Source: Deltaproteobacteria bacterium (GTDB lineage Bacteria; Desulfobacterota_C; Deferrisomatia; Deferrisomatales; JACRMM01). From it: a stretch of DNA of 6,037 nt. The stretch is from assembly GCA_016218905.1 (NCBI GenBank), contig JACRCS010001002.1:1-6037 (forward strand), read 5' to 3'. Position 1 is the stretch's first letter. Each line of letters begins with the position of its first letter. Made by a program: the position numbers and the translations under genes. Positions 1 through 6,037 of the stretch are shown in pieces. The notes beneath the pieces are model-generated. The model worked only from the letters and a program-made list of their open reading frames with translations. It did not search any database and had not been told where the DNA came from.

Positions 1-1348
1 CACCCTCGACACCGTGGGCAGGCGGGACTGGCCTCGGGACCGCCAGGGCCGAGAGCTCACCCCCGACGGCTTCGCCGACCTGGCGAAGAAGCTCGATCGG
101 CCGCTCCACCCCCCGGGCCGCGACGTGCGCTGCATCGTGAGCGTGGGCATGCTGACCGAGGGCTGGGACTGCCAGACCGTGACCCACATCGTGGGGCTTC
201 GGCCGTTTCAGTCGCAGCTCCTGTGTGAGCAGGTCGTGGGGCGCGGGCTTCGCCGGGCGAGCTACGAGGTGGGCGAGGATGGCCGGCTCACCGAGGAGGT
301 GGCCAAGGTCTTCGGGGTGCCGTTCCAGATCGTGCCGTTCAAGGCCAATCCGGCGGGCACACCGCCGCCTCCGGTGAAGCGACACCACGTGCGAGGGCTA
401 CCGGAGCGGGCCCACTTGAAGATCGAGTTCCCCCGGGTCGAGGGCTACGTGCAGGCCGTGCGAAACCGCGTGACGGTGGACTGGGACGGCGTCCCGCCGA
501 TCACGCTCGAGCCGGGCCGCATTCCGCCCGAGGTGGAGGTGAAGGGGCTACACCCCACGAACACTGGGCGCCTCTCCCTCTCGGGCCCGGGCCGGGCCGA
601 CGCGCTGACGCTCGAGGAGTTCCGCCGCGCCCGCCGGGAGCAGGAGCTCGTGTTCGACGCGGCCGGCGCGCTCACGCGGCTCTTCCGCGAGCAGCGCGGG
701 TGCCAGGTGCCGCCTCACGCCCTCTTCCCCCAATTGGCGGGCATCGTGCGTCGCTACGTGGACGAGATGGTGGAGGCTCTCCCGCCGGCCGACAAATGGG
801 ACCTCTTCCTCGCGCCCTACTACGGATGGTTGGTGGAGTCGCTGCTCCAGAACCTGAGGGGCGACGTGGAGGAGGGCGAGGCGCCGGAGCTGCCGCTCCT
901 GGAGACCTCGCGGGGGCCCGGCTCCACGGCCGAGGTGGACTTCTGGACGAGCCGCGACGTGCGCGAGGTCACGAAGAGCCAGGTGAGCTACGTCGTCGCC
1001 GACACGAAGCGCTGGGAGCAGTCCGCGGCCTACTATCTCGACACGCACCCTGCGGTGGCGGCCTTCGTAAAGAACGCCGGGCTGGGTCTGGGCATCCCCT
1101 ATCTTCACAACGGCGAGCAGCACGAGTACGTGCCGGACTTCGTCGTGCGCCTGGCCGGCGACGAAGAGCGACATCTCCTCTTGGAGACGAAGGGCTACGA
1201 TCCGCTGAAAGAGGTCAAGAAGGCCGCTGCCGAACGGTGGTGCGCGGCAGTGAATGCTCACGGCGGGTTCGGGCTGTGGGGATACAGCGTCGTGAACAAG
1301 CCGGAGGGAGTTCGCAGTGCCATCCGCGCCTGTGTCTTTGCGGCGTGA
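1..1348 (+). CDS. Type III-like restriction endonuclease subunit (SF2 helicase + PD-(D/E)XK nuclease), 3' part
   Basis: This is the C-terminal ~448 residues of an ATP-dependent DNA translocase/endonuclease. The frame is open to the left edge (first whole codon at 2), so the start, Walker A and DEAD/DEAH box lie outside the window; the GTG at 14 is an internal valine. Helicase motif V (SVGMLTEGWD, about 140-169) is followed by motif VI (EQVVGRGLRR, about 227-256), so the second RecA-like lobe is present. The C-terminus has a PD-(D/E)XK nuclease signature: PD at 1133-1138, then ETK at 1184-1192, sixteen residues from D to E. The run EVDFWTSRDVREV...VVADTKRWEQSAAYYLDTHP...AFVKNAGLG resembles, from memory, the BPTD_3080-type restriction endonucleases related to type III Res subunits. 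Such enzymes usually need a methyltransferase partner; none is visible, so it would be upstream. The gene ends in TGA with no visible disruption. Family assignment is firm; the exact subfamily is less certain. Confidence 0.9.
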   Translation, partial: TLDTVGRRDWPRDRQGRELTPDGFADLAKKLDRPLHPPGRDVRCIVSVGMLTEGWDCQTVTHIVGLRPFQSQLLCEQVVGRGLRRASYEVGEDGRLTEEVAKVFGVPFQIVPFKANPAGTPPPPVKRHHVRGLPERAHLKIEFPRVEGYVQAVRNRVTVDWDGVPPITLEPGRIPPEVEVKGLHPTNTGRLSLSGPGRADALTLEEFRRARREQELVFDAAGALTRLFREQRGCQVPPHALFPQLAGIVRRYVDEMVEALPPADKWDLFLAPYYGWLVESLLQNLRGDVEEGEAPELPLLETSRGPGSTAEVDFWTSRDVREVTKSQVSYVVADTKRWEQSAAYYLDTHPAVAAFVKNAGLGLGIPYLHNGEQHEYVPDFVVRLAGDEERHLLLETKGYDPLKEVKKAAAERWCAAVNAHGGFGLWGYSVVNKPEGVRSAIRACVFAA

Positions 1349-1400
1349 GCGCCAGGGCAAAACCTTGCACGTCGGCGCGCAAGCGCTGGGCGGAAGACCA

Positions 1401-1407
1401 AAAGGAG
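1401..1407 (+). promoter_or_regulatory. Shine-Dalgarno for the pRiA4b ORF-3-like gene
   Basis: AAAGGAG lies six bases before the ATG at 1414. It decides the start: the same frame is open back to 700, but everything before 1414 overlaps the restriction gene or the gap and looks like low-complexity arginine/alanine shadow, whereas the family's conserved sequence begins just after this ATG. Confidence 0.75.
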
Positions 1408-1413
1408 AAGAAG

Positions 1414-2004
1414 ATGGCTGCCGGGACCCGTTCTCGGACCACGTCGGCGGTCTATCAGCTCAAGGTCACCCTGAAGGGGAGCAAACCGCCGATCTGGCGG
1501 CGCTTCCAGGTGGCTGCCGACACGACGCTCGGCGACCTGCATCCGATTCTCCAGAGGATCATGGGATGGGACGACTCTCACCTGCACCACTTCCGACTTG
1601 GGCTGGAGCTCTTCGGGGTTCCCGACCCCGACGACACGTTCGGCGACGACGTGGAGGACGAACGCGACGCCCTCCTTCGCGACGTGTTGCCCGCCGAGAA
1701 GGCGAAGCTTCGGTACGAGTATGACTTCGGCGACAGCTGGGACCACGAGCTCATCTTGGAGAAGATTCTGCCCCCGGAGCCGGCCGCAGAGCTGCCCCGA
1801 TGCCTGACCGGTAAGCGCGCGTGTCCACCCGAGGACTGCGGGGGACTCTGGGGCTACGCGGAACTGCTCGACGCCCTGTCCGATCCGAGACACCCGGAGC
1901 ACGAGGAACAGCTGGAGTGGCTGGGCGAGGGCTTCGACCCGGAGGCCTTCGATCTCCAGGCGGTCAACGCGGCCCTTCGCGCGCTGGCTCTCGGCCAGCG
2001 GTAG
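1414..2004 (+). CDS. Plasmid pRiA4b ORF-3 family protein
   Basis: A 196-residue soluble protein with no signal peptide or membrane segment, belonging to the plasmid pRiA4b ORF-3-like family (also annotated as IS1096 passenger/TnpR-like). Its biochemical function is not established. Family marks, in order: YQLKVTLKGSKPPIWRR near residues 14-30, a GWDDSHLHHF stretch at about 51-60, YEYDFGDSWDHE at 101-112, and a cysteine-rich CLTG-ACPPEDCGG-GY segment further on. The acidic, aromatic FGDSWDH core is the most diagnostic part. One domain fills almost the whole chain, so it looks intact. It follows the restriction gene by 65 bases with its own ribosome binding site and sits 12 bases before the next gene, so it is probably co-transcribed with the XPB pair. 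Members often occur in mobile or accessory DNA, which fits the neighbours, but no transposase or terminal repeats are visible here. Confidence 0.88.
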   Translation: MAAGTRSRTTSAVYQLKVTLKGSKPPIWRRFQVAADTTLGDLHPILQRIMGWDDSHLHHFRLGLELFGVPDPDDTFGDDVEDERDALLRDVLPAEKAKLRYEYDFGDSWDHELILEKILPPEPAAELPRCLTGKRACPPEDCGGLWGYAELLDALSDPRHPEHEEQLEWLGEGFDPEAFDLQAVNAALRALALGQR

Positions 2005-2008
2005 GAGG
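2003..2008 (+). promoter_or_regulatory. Shine-Dalgarno overlapping the upstream stop codon
   Basis: AGGAGG, a perfect anti-16S match, shares its first two bases with the TAG stop of the pRiA4b ORF-3-like gene and sits eight bases before the ATG at 2017. It supports that start and suggests translational coupling of the two genes. Confidence 0.75.
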
Positions 2009-2016
2009 CTGGAAGG

Positions 2017-3855
2017 ATGGCACGCACAACTTCGCTCGAATCGAGCCACCCGAGTCTCCAGGCTGCCCTGGAAGAGGCTTACGGGGCTGACACTCTGAAG
2101 GCTTTCGCGGGTCTCGTGGGGCTGCGGGGCGTGACGCGTAAGGCCGAAGTCGCTCGCGCCCTCGCGGAGGCTTTGCTCGGCCACGATCTCCGCGGTCCCC
2201 GGCTCGAGGAGCTGTGGGCCCGGCTCGACGACCTGCAACGCGCCGCCGTCTCCGAGGCGCTCCACGGCGCCGGGTGCACGTTCCAGGGGGAGCGCTTTCG
2301 CGCCAAGTACGGGGCGATGCCGTCGTGGGGTGCTCTCTCGGCGTGGAAGCCCGAGCCGACGCTCCTCGGCCTCCTGCTCATCTCCGGCGTGCCGCCCCGG
2401 GTCCCGCCCGACCTGGCCGAGCGCCTCCGGACGTTCGTGCCCAAGCCCCGGGGCGAGCAGCTCACGACCCTCGACGAGCCATTCTCCAAGGCCGCCGAAG
2501 AGCTCGGGGAACCCCTGCGCCTCCACGACGCGGAGCGGACCATCCGGCAGGAACTCTTCGCGGTGCTCCGCCTCGTGGACCGGGGCAAGGTGCAGGTGAG
2601 CGACAAGACCAAGAAGCCCTCGACCAAGGGTGTCGCCGAGATCGGGGCGACGCTCGCGGGCGGCGACTTCTACGGCCCCGACGACGAGCCCGAGAGCCGT
2701 TGGGCCGGCACGGTCGGCCCGATCCGGGCCTTCGCCTGGCCGCTCCTCCTGCAGGTCGGCGGGCTCGCAAAACTCTCGGGCACGCGCCTGGAGCTCACGG
2801 CGGCGGGCCGCAAGGCCCTGACCCTCCCGGCCCACGAGACCCTTCGGCTGCTTTGGAAGAAGTGGGTCGGCACGACCGCGTTCGACGAGTTCAACCGGGT
2901 CGAGGTCGTCAAGGGCCAGAGCACCCGCAAGTGCCTCACCGCGGTGGCCGGCCGGCGAGCCATCATCCACCGGGCGCTCGGCACCTGCCCCGCCGGTTGC
3001 TGGATCGCGGTGGACGAGCTCTTCCGATACATGCGGTCGACCGGGAACACCTTCGCCCTGGCCCACACGCCCTGGAAGCTCTACATCTGCGAGCAACGGT
3101 ATGGAAGCTTCGAGTACGGCGGTTCCCAGGACTGGCAGATCTTGGAGGGCCGCTACGTGCTCGCGGTGCTCTTCGAGTACGCGGCCACCCTGGGCCTCGT
3201 GGACCTGGCCTACACCTCGCCAAGCCGCGCCCGCAAAGACTTCCGAGGCCTGTGGGGGGTGGACGACCTCTCATTCCTCAGCCGATACGACGGCCTCGCG
3301 TGCCTTCGGGTCAACGCGCTCGGAGCCTACATCCTCGGCTCTGCCGAGACCTACGAGCCCACCGCCCCTGCACCGCGGAGCAGCCTCAAGGTGCTCCCGA
3401 ACCTCGACGTCGTCGCCTCCTCGGGCCGTTTCGACCCGGGCGACGAGGCGCTCTTGGCGGTCTTCTGCGTTCGCCGCTCCGAGGCCGTCTTCGGCCTCGA
3501 CCGCGCGGCGGCGCTAGCGGCCGTGGAGAAGGGGCATCGCGCCGACGAGCTCAGAAGCTTCCTCGCACAAGCGTCGTCCACGGGCCTCCCGGACACGGCC
3601 CGTGCTTTCCTCGACGACCTGGCGCACCGAGCAGGGACGCTGCGGCTCACCGGGCACGCGCTGCTCGTCGAGTGCGCCGACGAGACCCTGGCCCGGCGGA
3701 TCGCCCACGACGCCCGAACCAAGGCCCTCTGCACGCTCGCCGGGAAGAAGACGCTCGTAGTGCCGGCTGAGAACGAGACGGCCTTCCGCCGCGCCGCCCT
3801 GGAGTTCGGCTACCCACTGCTCGCGGCCGAGGGCGACAGCGGCAAGCTCCCGTGA
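2017..3855 (+). CDS. Helicase-associated protein with XPB/Ssl2 N-terminal-like domain; partner of XPB
   Basis: A 612-residue cytoplasmic protein without its own helicase motifs: I see no Walker A or DEAD box. The first ~100 residues are helical, with a SAP-like segment (LRGVTRKAEVARALAEAL, 36-53). A long middle part has basic winged-helix-like stretches that I cannot assign. From about residue 457 (LKVLPNLDVVASSGRF) to about 600 the chain resembles the XPB/Ssl2 N-terminal type domain (Pfam 'helicase conserved C-terminal', PF13625), which precedes the helicase core in XPB. Actinobacteria encode a similar protein directly next to XPB (Rv0862c beside Rv0861c in M. tuberculosis, about 750 residues), so this one is shorter than that relative. 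Its TGA stop overlaps a GTG by four bases (GTGA), the expected coupled start of the helicase. The likely role is DNA binding or regulation of the helicase. That role is inferred from gene order and domain likeness, not known biochemically. Confidence 0.82.
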   Translation: MARTTSLESSHPSLQAALEEAYGADTLKAFAGLVGLRGVTRKAEVARALAEALLGHDLRGPRLEELWARLDDLQRAAVSEALHGAGCTFQGERFRAKYGAMPSWGALSAWKPEPTLLGLLLISGVPPRVPPDLAERLRTFVPKPRGEQLTTLDEPFSKAAEELGEPLRLHDAERTIRQELFAVLRLVDRGKVQVSDKTKKPSTKGVAEIGATLAGGDFYGPDDEPESRWAGTVGPIRAFAWPLLLQVGGLAKLSGTRLELTAAGRKALTLPAHETLRLLWKKWVGTTAFDEFNRVEVVKGQSTRKCLTAVAGRRAIIHRALGTCPAGCWIAVDELFRYMRSTGNTFALAHTPWKLYICEQRYGSFEYGGSQDWQILEGRYVLAVLFEYAATLGLVDLAYTSPSRARKDFRGLWGVDDLSFLSRYDGLACLRVNALGAYILGSAETYEPTAPAPRSSLKVLPNLDVVASSGRFDPGDEALLAVFCVRRSEAVFGLDRAAALAAVEKGHRADELRSFLAQASSTGLPDTARAFLDDLAHRAGTLRLTGHALLVECADETLARRIAHDARTKALCTLAGKKTLVVPAENETAFRRAALEFGYPLLAAEGDSGKLP

Positions 3856-3881
3856 GCCAGCCCCGGCCGGAAAACCCCTGA
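3852..3881 (+). other. Out-of-frame N-terminus of the XPB helicase with possible -1 frameshift site
   Basis: A GTG at 3852 overlaps the TGA of the upstream gene and encodes MSQPRPENP before a TGA at 3879. In the overlapping -1 frame the next codon (CTG at 3878) begins LIVQGDGTVLLDL, which is the conserved opening of XPB proteins (M. tuberculosis XPB begins with a short leader, then PLIVQSDKTVLLE). Joined, the two give ENPLIVQGDG, a natural family N-terminus. Bases 3872-3878 are A AAC CCC, which matches the X XXY YYZ slippery pattern immediately before the stop. One extra C in the four-C run would restore a single frame, so a base-call error or a real single-base deletion explains the data equally well or better. 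Confidence 0.65.
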
Positions 3882-3901
3882 TCGTCCAAGGCGACGGCAC
3901 C

Positions 3902-5530
3902 GTGCTCCTGGACCTGCACAGCCCCCGGGCCGACGAGGCGCGCCGACGCCTGGCCGCCTTCGCCGAGCTGGTCCGCAGCCCGGAGCACCTCCACACCTAC
4001 CGCATCGACGTCCTGTCGGTCTGGAACGTGCGGGCCGCCGGGCTTGCCGCAGACGCGATGGTCGAAGTGCTCGAGGAGTATGCGAAGTACCCGGTACCCG
4101 AGGGCTACCGGGCGCTCCTTCGGGACCTCGCGACCCGGTACGGCCGGGTTGTGCTCGGCCGTGAGGACGGACGATTCGTCCTGCGGGCCGACGCCGAGGC
4201 GCTGGCCAAACTCCTCTCGGCCGACGCCGAGGTGGCTCCGCTCCTGGGCAGCCGGGTCGGGCCCTCGGCCTTCACCTTCGCGCCGCGGGACCGGGGCTGG
4301 CTCAAGCAGGCCCTCACGGCGGCCGGCTTCCCGGCCGAGGACCTGTGCGGCTACGAGGACGGCGACCGCCTGGCGGTCGAGCTCTTGGAGGGCGAGCACC
4401 CCACCCCGGCCTTCACCCTTCGCCCGTACCAAGAGGAGGCCGTAGCGGCTTTTCTCGGCTCCTCCGACGGGCGCGGGGGGAGCGGCATCGTCGTGCTGCC
4501 CTGCGGCGCGGGCAAGACGGTGGTGGCGCTCGCCGCCGTGGCCGCCCTCTCCCAGCAGACCCTCATGCTGTGCACGAGCAACACGGCCGTGGCTCAGTGG
4601 CGCCGGGAACTCCTCTCGAAGACGAGCCTGCGGCCCGACGACGTGGCCGAGTACTCGGCCAAGAGCAAAGAGGTAGGGCCGATCACCCTGGCCACCTACC
4701 AAATGGTCACCTGGCGGCCGGCCCAAGACGCCGACTTCCCCCACCTCGCCCTCTTCGACGCCCGGCGCTTCGGGCTCATCGTGTACGACGAGGTCCACGT
4801 GGTGCCCGCTCCGATCTTTCGCGCCACTGCGCTTCTCCAGGCGCGCCGGCGTCTGGGGCTCACGGCGACGCTCGTGCTTGAGGACGGCCGCGAGGCCGAC
4901 GTCTTCTCGCTCATCGGGCCCAAGCGCTTCGACGTGCCCTGGCGGGTCCTCGAGGACCAGGGCTTCGTGGCCCGGGCCGCCTGCACCGAGCTGCGCCTCG
5001 CCCTATCGCCGGAGCGCGAGTTCGCCTATGCCACAGCGCCCCGGCAAGCCCAGTTCCGTATCGCGGCGGAGAACGAGCGCAAGGAGGCGCTCGTCGCCGA
5101 CCTCCTCGACCGGCACCCCGGCAGCCAGGCGCTCGTGATCGGCGAGTACCTCGCACAGCTCGAGGCCGTGGCCCGCGCCCTGGGCGCCCCACTCGTGACC
5201 GGGAAGACTCCCGAGCCGGAGCGCCGGCGGCTTTTCGACGCCTTTCGTCGGGGCGAGGTGACGCTCCTGGTGCTCTCCCGGGTGGGCAACTTCGCGCTCG
5301 ACCTGCCCGACGCGGACCTCTTGATCCAGGTGTCGGGCACGTACGGCTCGCGCCAAGAAGAGGCCCAGCGTCTGGGCCGAATCCTCCGGCCCAAAGAGGA
5401 CGGCCGCACGGCCCACTTCTACACCCTCGTCTCCCGCCACACCCGGGAGGAGGACTTCGCGCTGAACCGCCAGCGATTCCTTACCGAGCATGGCTATGCG
5501 TACCGCCTCGAGGTGGATGCGTCGGTCTGA
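3902..5530 (+). CDS. xpb: XPB/ERCC3-family 3'-5' DNA helicase
   Basis: ATP-dependent SF2 DNA helicase/translocase of the XPB (ERCC3) family; in other organisms XPB acts in transcription-linked or nucleotide excision repair. Residues are numbered from the GTG at 3902. An XPB N-terminal domain spans about 1-95 (LHTYRIDVLSVWNVRAAG is typical), then a damage-recognition-like region to about 165. The first RecA lobe holds Walker A PCGAGKT (200-206, Lys205), the DEVH box (296-299) and motif III TAT (321-323). The second lobe holds VGNFALDLPDADLLIQ and motif VI QRLGRILRP (489-497). Length matches mycobacterial XPB. The RED motif after TAT reads L326-E327-D328, so its arginine is missing. GTG 3902 is the first canonical start in frame, preceded only by a weak AAGG, and it cuts off the conserved LIVQGDG opening; the intended start is probably 3852, separated by a one-base shift. 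The gene follows its partner without a promoter-sized gap. Confidence 0.9.
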   Translation: MLLDLHSPRADEARRRLAAFAELVRSPEHLHTYRIDVLSVWNVRAAGLAADAMVEVLEEYAKYPVPEGYRALLRDLATRYGRVVLGREDGRFVLRADAEALAKLLSADAEVAPLLGSRVGPSAFTFAPRDRGWLKQALTAAGFPAEDLCGYEDGDRLAVELLEGEHPTPAFTLRPYQEEAVAAFLGSSDGRGGSGIVVLPCGAGKTVVALAAVAALSQQTLMLCTSNTAVAQWRRELLSKTSLRPDDVAEYSAKSKEVGPITLATYQMVTWRPAQDADFPHLALFDARRFGLIVYDEVHVVPAPIFRATALLQARRRLGLTATLVLEDGREADVFSLIGPKRFDVPWRVLEDQGFVARAACTELRLALSPEREFAYATAPRQAQFRIAAENERKEALVADLLDRHPGSQALVIGEYLAQLEAVARALGAPLVTGKTPEPERRRLFDAFRRGEVTLLVLSRVGNFALDLPDADLLIQVSGTYGSRQEEAQRLGRILRPKEDGRTAHFYTLVSRHTREEDFALNRQRFLTEHGYAYRLEVDASV

Positions 5531-5545
5531 CGGAAGGCGTTCTGC

Positions 5546-5551
5546 AGGAGG
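5546..5551 (+). promoter_or_regulatory. Shine-Dalgarno for the XRE-family regulator
   Basis: AGGAGG lies six bases before the ATG at 5558, inside the 27-base gap after the helicase stop. It fixes the start and shows the regulator is translated independently while probably sharing the helicase transcript. The gap is too short and GC-rich for me to see a convincing promoter. Confidence 0.75.
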
Positions 5552-5557
5552 CTATCT

Positions 5558-5896
5558 ATGGCGAGAGAAGATAGGAAACCGAGTCGGCTGGCGAAGGCGA
5601 TGCTTGAGACGGCCGAAGACATGCGCAGCGCCGACCTCTTGGATGAGGCGGCCTACGAGAAGATCACGATGCGTCACCTCGGCATCAAAGACAGGACGGA
5701 GGTCGAACCCCTGACCGGTGAGGACATTCGCGCGATGCGCGAGCAAGCGCACCTGAGCCAAGCGGTGTTCGCCCGTTACCTCAACCTGACGGCCGGGTAC
5801 GTCTCGCAATTGGAGCGCGGCGCAAAACGTCCGACAGGCCCAGCGCTCGTGCTGCTGAACGTGATCCACAGGAAGGGGCTTCAGGCCATTCTTTAG
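5558..5896 (+). CDS. XRE-family HTH regulator, HigA-like putative antitoxin
   Basis: A 112-residue DNA-binding protein with a single Cro/CI-type helix-turn-helix at about residues 55-105. The recognition region is SQAVFARYLNLTAGYVSQLERGAKRPTG (about 67-94), and the tail GPALVLLNVIHRKGLQAIL is typical of HigA-like or NadS-like type II antitoxins. The N-terminal ~45 residues (AMLETAEDMRSADLLDEAAYEKITMRHLG) resemble the leader these antitoxins carry before the HTH. Such antitoxins are normally encoded just downstream of a RelE/HigB-like toxin of about 100 residues; here the upstream neighbour is the helicase, and no toxin frame is visible on either side. It may therefore be a solitary antitoxin or a local repressor of the operon. 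Codons look less GC-biased at third positions than in the helicase (judged by eye), which could point to separate acquisition. The gene ends in tandem stops, TAGTAA. Confidence 0.88.
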   Translation: MAREDRKPSRLAKAMLETAEDMRSADLLDEAAYEKITMRHLGIKDRTEVEPLTGEDIRAMREQAHLSQAVFARYLNLTAGYVSQLERGAKRPTGPALVLLNVIHRKGLQAIL

Positions 5897-5917
5897 TAAG
5901 CGTTCACTCCCTCTCCT

Positions 5918-5963
5918 TCGCTCGTCGTCCACCCCCCTGAGCGTCGTCCGAGCGAGCAGCTCG
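5918..5963. terminator. Weak inverted repeat between convergent genes, possible terminator
   Basis: TCGCTCG (5918-5924) can pair with CGAGCGA (5949-5955), a 7-bp stem with a 24-base loop. An overlapping alternative pairs CGAGC (5949-5953) with GCTCG (5959-5963) around a five-base loop. The site lies between the stops of two convergent genes, where a bidirectional terminator is expected. There is no T-run on either strand, so intrinsic termination is doubtful. A direct repeat CGTCGTCC (5923-5930 and 5942-5949) lies in the same stretch. Confidence 0.25.
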
Positions 5964-5969
5964 CCCCAA

Positions 5970-6037
5970 TCATGCTCCGCAGCACTTCTTGTGCTTCTTG
6001 CCCGAGCCGCAGGGACAGGGGTCGTTTCGGCCCACCA
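5970..6037 (-). CDS. C-terminus of a SEC-C zinc-binding motif protein (partial)
   Basis: Read on the minus strand, the last 21 codons before a TGA (5970-5972) encode a SEC-C motif: GRNDPCPCGSGKKHKKCCGA, with the zinc ligands spaced C-x-C-x8-C-C. This motif closes SecA, where it binds zinc and contacts SecB and the ribosome. It also ends many unrelated proteins, such as YchJ-like, UPF0149-like and other uncharacterised SEC-C proteins. The rest of the gene lies beyond the right edge, so the parent protein cannot be named; SecA is possible but unproven. The gene converges on the XRE regulator with 73 bases between stop codons, so it marks the boundary of the rightward gene cluster. Confidence 0.85.
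   Translation of the reverse strand, partial: VGRNDPCPCGSGKKHKKCCGA

Noticed and set aside
548..1360. 270-codon open frame on the minus strand
   Set aside because: Antisense to the PD-(D/E)XK domain of the restriction gene, with no recognisable motif.
700..1413. 5' extension of the pRiA4b ORF-3-like frame
   Set aside because: Overlaps the nuclease domain of the restriction gene and encodes low-complexity sequence; the ATG at 1414 has a proper ribosome binding site and the family sequence begins there.
1414..2004. Insertion sequence suggested by the IS1096-passenger label of the family
   Set aside because: No transposase, terminal inverted repeats or target duplication were found around the gene, and its spacing matches an operon.
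1258..3096. 612-codon open frame on the minus strand
   Set aside because: It lies antisense to the pRiA4b-like and XPB-partner genes, its translation is Gly/Arg/Glu/Leu-rich without a recognisable domain, and both sense genes have good ribosome binding sites and family motifs. It is a GC-rich shadow.
2214..3770. 518-codon open frame on the plus strand inside the XPB-partner gene
   Set aside because: Arginine/proline/glycine-rich translation characteristic of an out-of-frame reading of GC-rich DNA; it wholly overlaps a well-supported gene.
3647..4798. 383-codon open frame on the minus strand
   Set aside because: Antisense to the helicase, covering the Walker A region; no domain seen and composition typical of an antisense shadow.

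Overview
This is a GC-rich window (my estimate by eye is about two thirds G+C) from a bacterial chromosome or large accessory region. Long reading frames are open on both strands, as expected at this composition. Gene content and base composition fit a high-GC lineage such as a myxobacterium or other deltaproteobacterial group, or an actinobacterium; the window does not allow a firmer placement.

Layout. Five genes run left to right with short gaps, and one runs in from the right on the minus strand. (1) 1-1348 is the 3' end of a type III-like restriction subunit: the second half of an SF2 helicase followed by a PD-(D/E)XK nuclease domain. (2) 1414-2004 is a small protein of the plasmid pRiA4b ORF-3 family, function unknown. 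(3) 2017-3855 is a 612-residue protein with an XPB/Ssl2 N-terminal-type domain near its C-terminus. (4) 3902-5530 is an XPB-family (ERCC3-like) 3'-5' DNA helicase. (5) 5558-5896 is an XRE-type helix-turn-helix regulator resembling HigA-like antitoxins. (6) 5970-6037, minus strand, is the last 21 codons of a protein ending in a SEC-C zinc-binding motif.

How they may work together. Genes 3 and 4 form the helicase-associated protein plus XPB pair known from actinobacteria (Rv0862c/Rv0861c in Mycobacterium tuberculosis). Both carry an XPB-N-like domain and probably act together on DNA. The restriction subunit upstream and the antitoxin-like regulator downstream give the stretch the look of a defence or accessory island. 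Whether the XPB pair works in repair or in defence is open.

Two details stand out. First, the helicase's conserved N-terminus is split by an apparent one-base shift. A GTG overlapping the stop of gene 3 begins a peptide that stops after nine codons, while the family-typical continuation lies in the neighbouring frame, and the junction A-AAC-CCC has the form of a -1 slippery heptamer. Second, the RED motif that marks XPB helicases reads LED here.
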